Below, piece by piece: positions 8,521-10,070 of a DNA stretch of 10,070 nt. How positions within the stretch are numbered: the stretch's first letter is position 1; every line of letters starts with the position of its first letter. Position numbers and translations under genes: made by a program. Source of the stretch: an uncultured Ureaplasma sp. (GTDB taxonomy: Bacteria > Bacillota_I > Bacilli_A > Mycoplasmatales > Mycoplasmoidaceae); assembly GCA_910589685.1 (NCBI GenBank), contig CAJUTA010000010.1:1-10070 (forward strand), written 5' to 3'. The notes beneath the pieces were generated by a model. The model worked only from the letters and a program-made list of their open reading frames with translations, did no database searches and was not told the origin of the DNA.

Positions 8521-9654
8521 ATGGATAAATTAGTTGAACTTAATCTAAATGTTAAACCAAAAGATATCAAGATATTTTTAGGTAAATACAATGGATTTCA
8601 AAGATATGATCTAGTTAAATATCCTTTTGCAAAACAAATTGAAGCCAATATGCGCCAAGCATTTTGAACTCCAGAAGAAATTAGTTTAATTTCTGATAGA
8701 GAAAATTTCAAAGATTTGCCAGAAAGTGCACAAAATGTAGTTATTAAAAATTTACTTTTTCAAACATTAATGGATTCAGCTCAAAATCGTGGACTTGATG
8801 CTATTATGTCTGAACTTGTAACTTCAAGTGAATGAGAAGCTGTATTTAAAACACAAGCATTTTTTGAATTAATTCATTCTCTTTCTTACTCTCATATTAT
8901 TAGAGAGATGTTTAGCAGTAATGCAACTGAAATTTTTGATCAAATTTATATGATTGATGAAATTAAACATCGTACTGATAAAGAAATTGATGCATATACA
9001 AGAATGAAAGGGTACTTACAAGGTCAATATAAAGATTGATCTGAAGAAGAAACAAAGAAAAATATTCTTGAATTATTAATTAGAATTTATTTTCTTGAAG
9101 GATTAAAATTTTATGTCTCATTCTTAGTTACATATACTATAAACTATAATTACAATGATGCGATCCAAGGTGTAACAAAGATTATTAAACTAATTAATTT
9201 TGATGAAGATATGCATGTAGCAGTTGTTGGTGGATTAATTAGACATTTAATGAGAGATGAATCTGAAGGGTTTGTTGAACTATTTAAAAGTGATTGATAC
9301 AAAAATACAGTTCATCAAATTGTTGACGAAATTGTTGAAGATGAATTAAATTGAGCATCATATTTATTAAGTTTTGGGCCAATTCATTCATTAACAATTC
9401 AAGTATTTGAAGATTTTATTAAATACTACGCAAATAATAGATTGTCAAGAATTGGAATGGATAGTCTTTACAATAACATCCAAAAAACTGATATTGTAAC
9501 TTGATTTGATATGTATAAGGACATTAACAAAGACAATACAGCTCAACAAGAATCAACTGCTATTAATTACAATATTGGTAATATGTCAATGGATTATGGT
9601 GATAATGACCTTGAACAAATGCTAAAAGAATTACTAGATAGAAACGCAAAATAA
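8521..9654 (+). CDS. nrdB: Ribonucleotide reductase small (radical) subunit, class Ia-like
   Basis: With NrdA this subunit makes deoxynucleotides; it houses the metal site and the radical. The 377-residue product follows E. coli NrdB closely: FLGKYNGFQRYD, FWTPEE, NLLFQTLMDSAQNR, FFELIHSLSYSHIIREM, FLEGLKFYVSF and INFDEDMHV. Metal ligands are Asp85, Glu116, His119, Glu193, Glu229 and His232, with radical Tyr123. All are kept, so this is not the metal-free class Ie type that replaces ligands with Val, Pro and Lys. The radical-transfer residues have counterparts in Trp49 (TGA at 8665-8667) and probably Tyr350. All six Trp are TGA, so standard-code gene finding breaks the gene up. The tail ends DLEQMLKELLDRNAK, unlike E. 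coli's NFQL end. ATG at 8521 has AAGAAAG nine bases upstream, 14 bases after cof; nrdA follows after 23 bases. Confidence 0.93.
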
Positions 9655-9677
9655 TAAATAAGATTGAAGCAATAAAT

Positions 9678-10070
9678 ATGAGCAATAACAATAAATATTC
9701 ACTATATTATATTAATGATGCAGTAGAAGAAAACAATGAGTTATTAGTCAACTGCAAAAGAAAAAATGTTTTAATTAATCCAAAGCAAATTGAAGTAATC
9801 AAACGTGATGGAAGAATTGAAGCATATTCGGTTGAAAAAATGCGTAAAGTTTGTTTATGAGCAAGCGATATGAATCAATCATATGCTGATGCTCTATTAA
9901 ATGCAACTGAAATAAAACTTTATAACAGAATTAAAATAGCTGATGTTTATGATGAAATTATTAAATCTGCTATTAATAAAATTAGCCGACTTTATCCAAT
10001 TTATGAAAAAATTGCAGCTAAATTATACTTGTTAAAATATTATCGTGAAGCTTGAAATATTAAAAATGAA
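9678..10070 (+). CDS. nrdA: Ribonucleotide reductase large subunit, N-terminal part (3' end outside window)
   Basis: The frame runs 131 codons to the window edge with two TGA Trp codons (9858-9860, 10053-10055). About 36 residues of polar N-terminal extension precede an ATP-cone domain (about 38-125): IEVIKRDGRIEAYSVEKMRKV, then KLYNRIKIADVYDEIIKSAI and YPIYEKIAAKLYLLKYYREA. The ATP cone binds ATP or dATP and switches overall activity, so dATP feedback inhibition is expected. It is typical of NrdA; NrdE partners of NrdF usually lack a working cone. The catalytic barrel with its cysteines and Glu lies beyond the window. The order nrdB then nrdA with 23 bases between implies one message; no nrdI is present between or upstream. 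Only a weak GAAG lies ahead of the ATG. Confidence 0.92.

Noticed and set aside
8465..9677. Long stretch apparently without a gene
   Set aside because: It holds the end of cof and all of nrdB; six TGA Trp codons hide it under the standard code.
1..10070. tRNA genes, CRISPR arrays, insertion sequences or long repeats
   Set aside because: The window is almost wholly coding with recognised genes; no cloverleaf, spaced direct repeats or transposase could be seen by eye.

Overview
This window comes from a mollicute (Mycoplasma/Ureaplasma-type bacterium). The DNA is very A+T-rich, genes overlap or nearly touch, and UGA reads as tryptophan (genetic code 4): conserved Trp positions in FtsY, SMC, NAD kinase, the Cof hydrolase, NrdB and NrdA are all TGA. 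I count 15 in-frame TGA codons against one in-frame TGG. With the standard code ftsY, smc, nadK, cof and nrdA look broken, and nrdB (8521-9654) breaks into short pieces. The gene content and the pairing of trpS/cof with nadK/EIIB-like recall the MG125-MG129 neighbourhood of Mycoplasma genitalium, and smc-ftsY recalls MG298-MG297. That points to the pneumoniae group or relatives such as Malacoplasma or Ureaplasma; the species cannot be fixed from sequence alone.

Layout. (1) 2-511, plus strand: the C-terminal part of a DegV-family lipid-binding protein, cut by the window edge. (2) 6544 down to 514, minus strand: one tightly packed run of six genes, nadK, a membrane-anchored EIIB-like protein, smc, ftsY, ylxM and a trigger-factor-like chaperone. 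Junctions range from an 11-base overlap to an 8-base gap. The run ends 2 bases from the convergent degV stop, where a weak A+T hairpin covers both stop codons. (3) 6545-6627: an 83-base divergent promoter region, the only real intergenic space. (4) 6628-10070, plus strand: trpS, cof, nrdB and the start of nrdA, again tightly packed.

Function. The minus-strand run joins chromosome organisation (SMC), membrane targeting of ribosomes (FtsY, YlxM) and nascent-chain handling (trigger-factor-like chaperone) with NADP supply (NadK). The smc-ftsY-ylxM order is the Firmicute one, but ffh, the usual next gene, is absent and the chaperone stands in its place. The plus-strand run provides tryptophan charging, a phosphatase and deoxynucleotide synthesis. 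The ribonucleotide reductase is of the E. coli NrdAB (class Ia-like) type, with the tyrosine and all six metal ligands in place, rather than the NrdEIF type typical of mycoplasmas.

I found no tRNA, rRNA, CRISPR array, insertion sequence or long repeat. The most unusual items are the EIIB domain lacking its phospho-cysteine, the chaperone in the SRP cluster, the class Ia-like reductase with an atypical small-subunit tail, and a tryptophanyl-tRNA synthetase containing no tryptophan.
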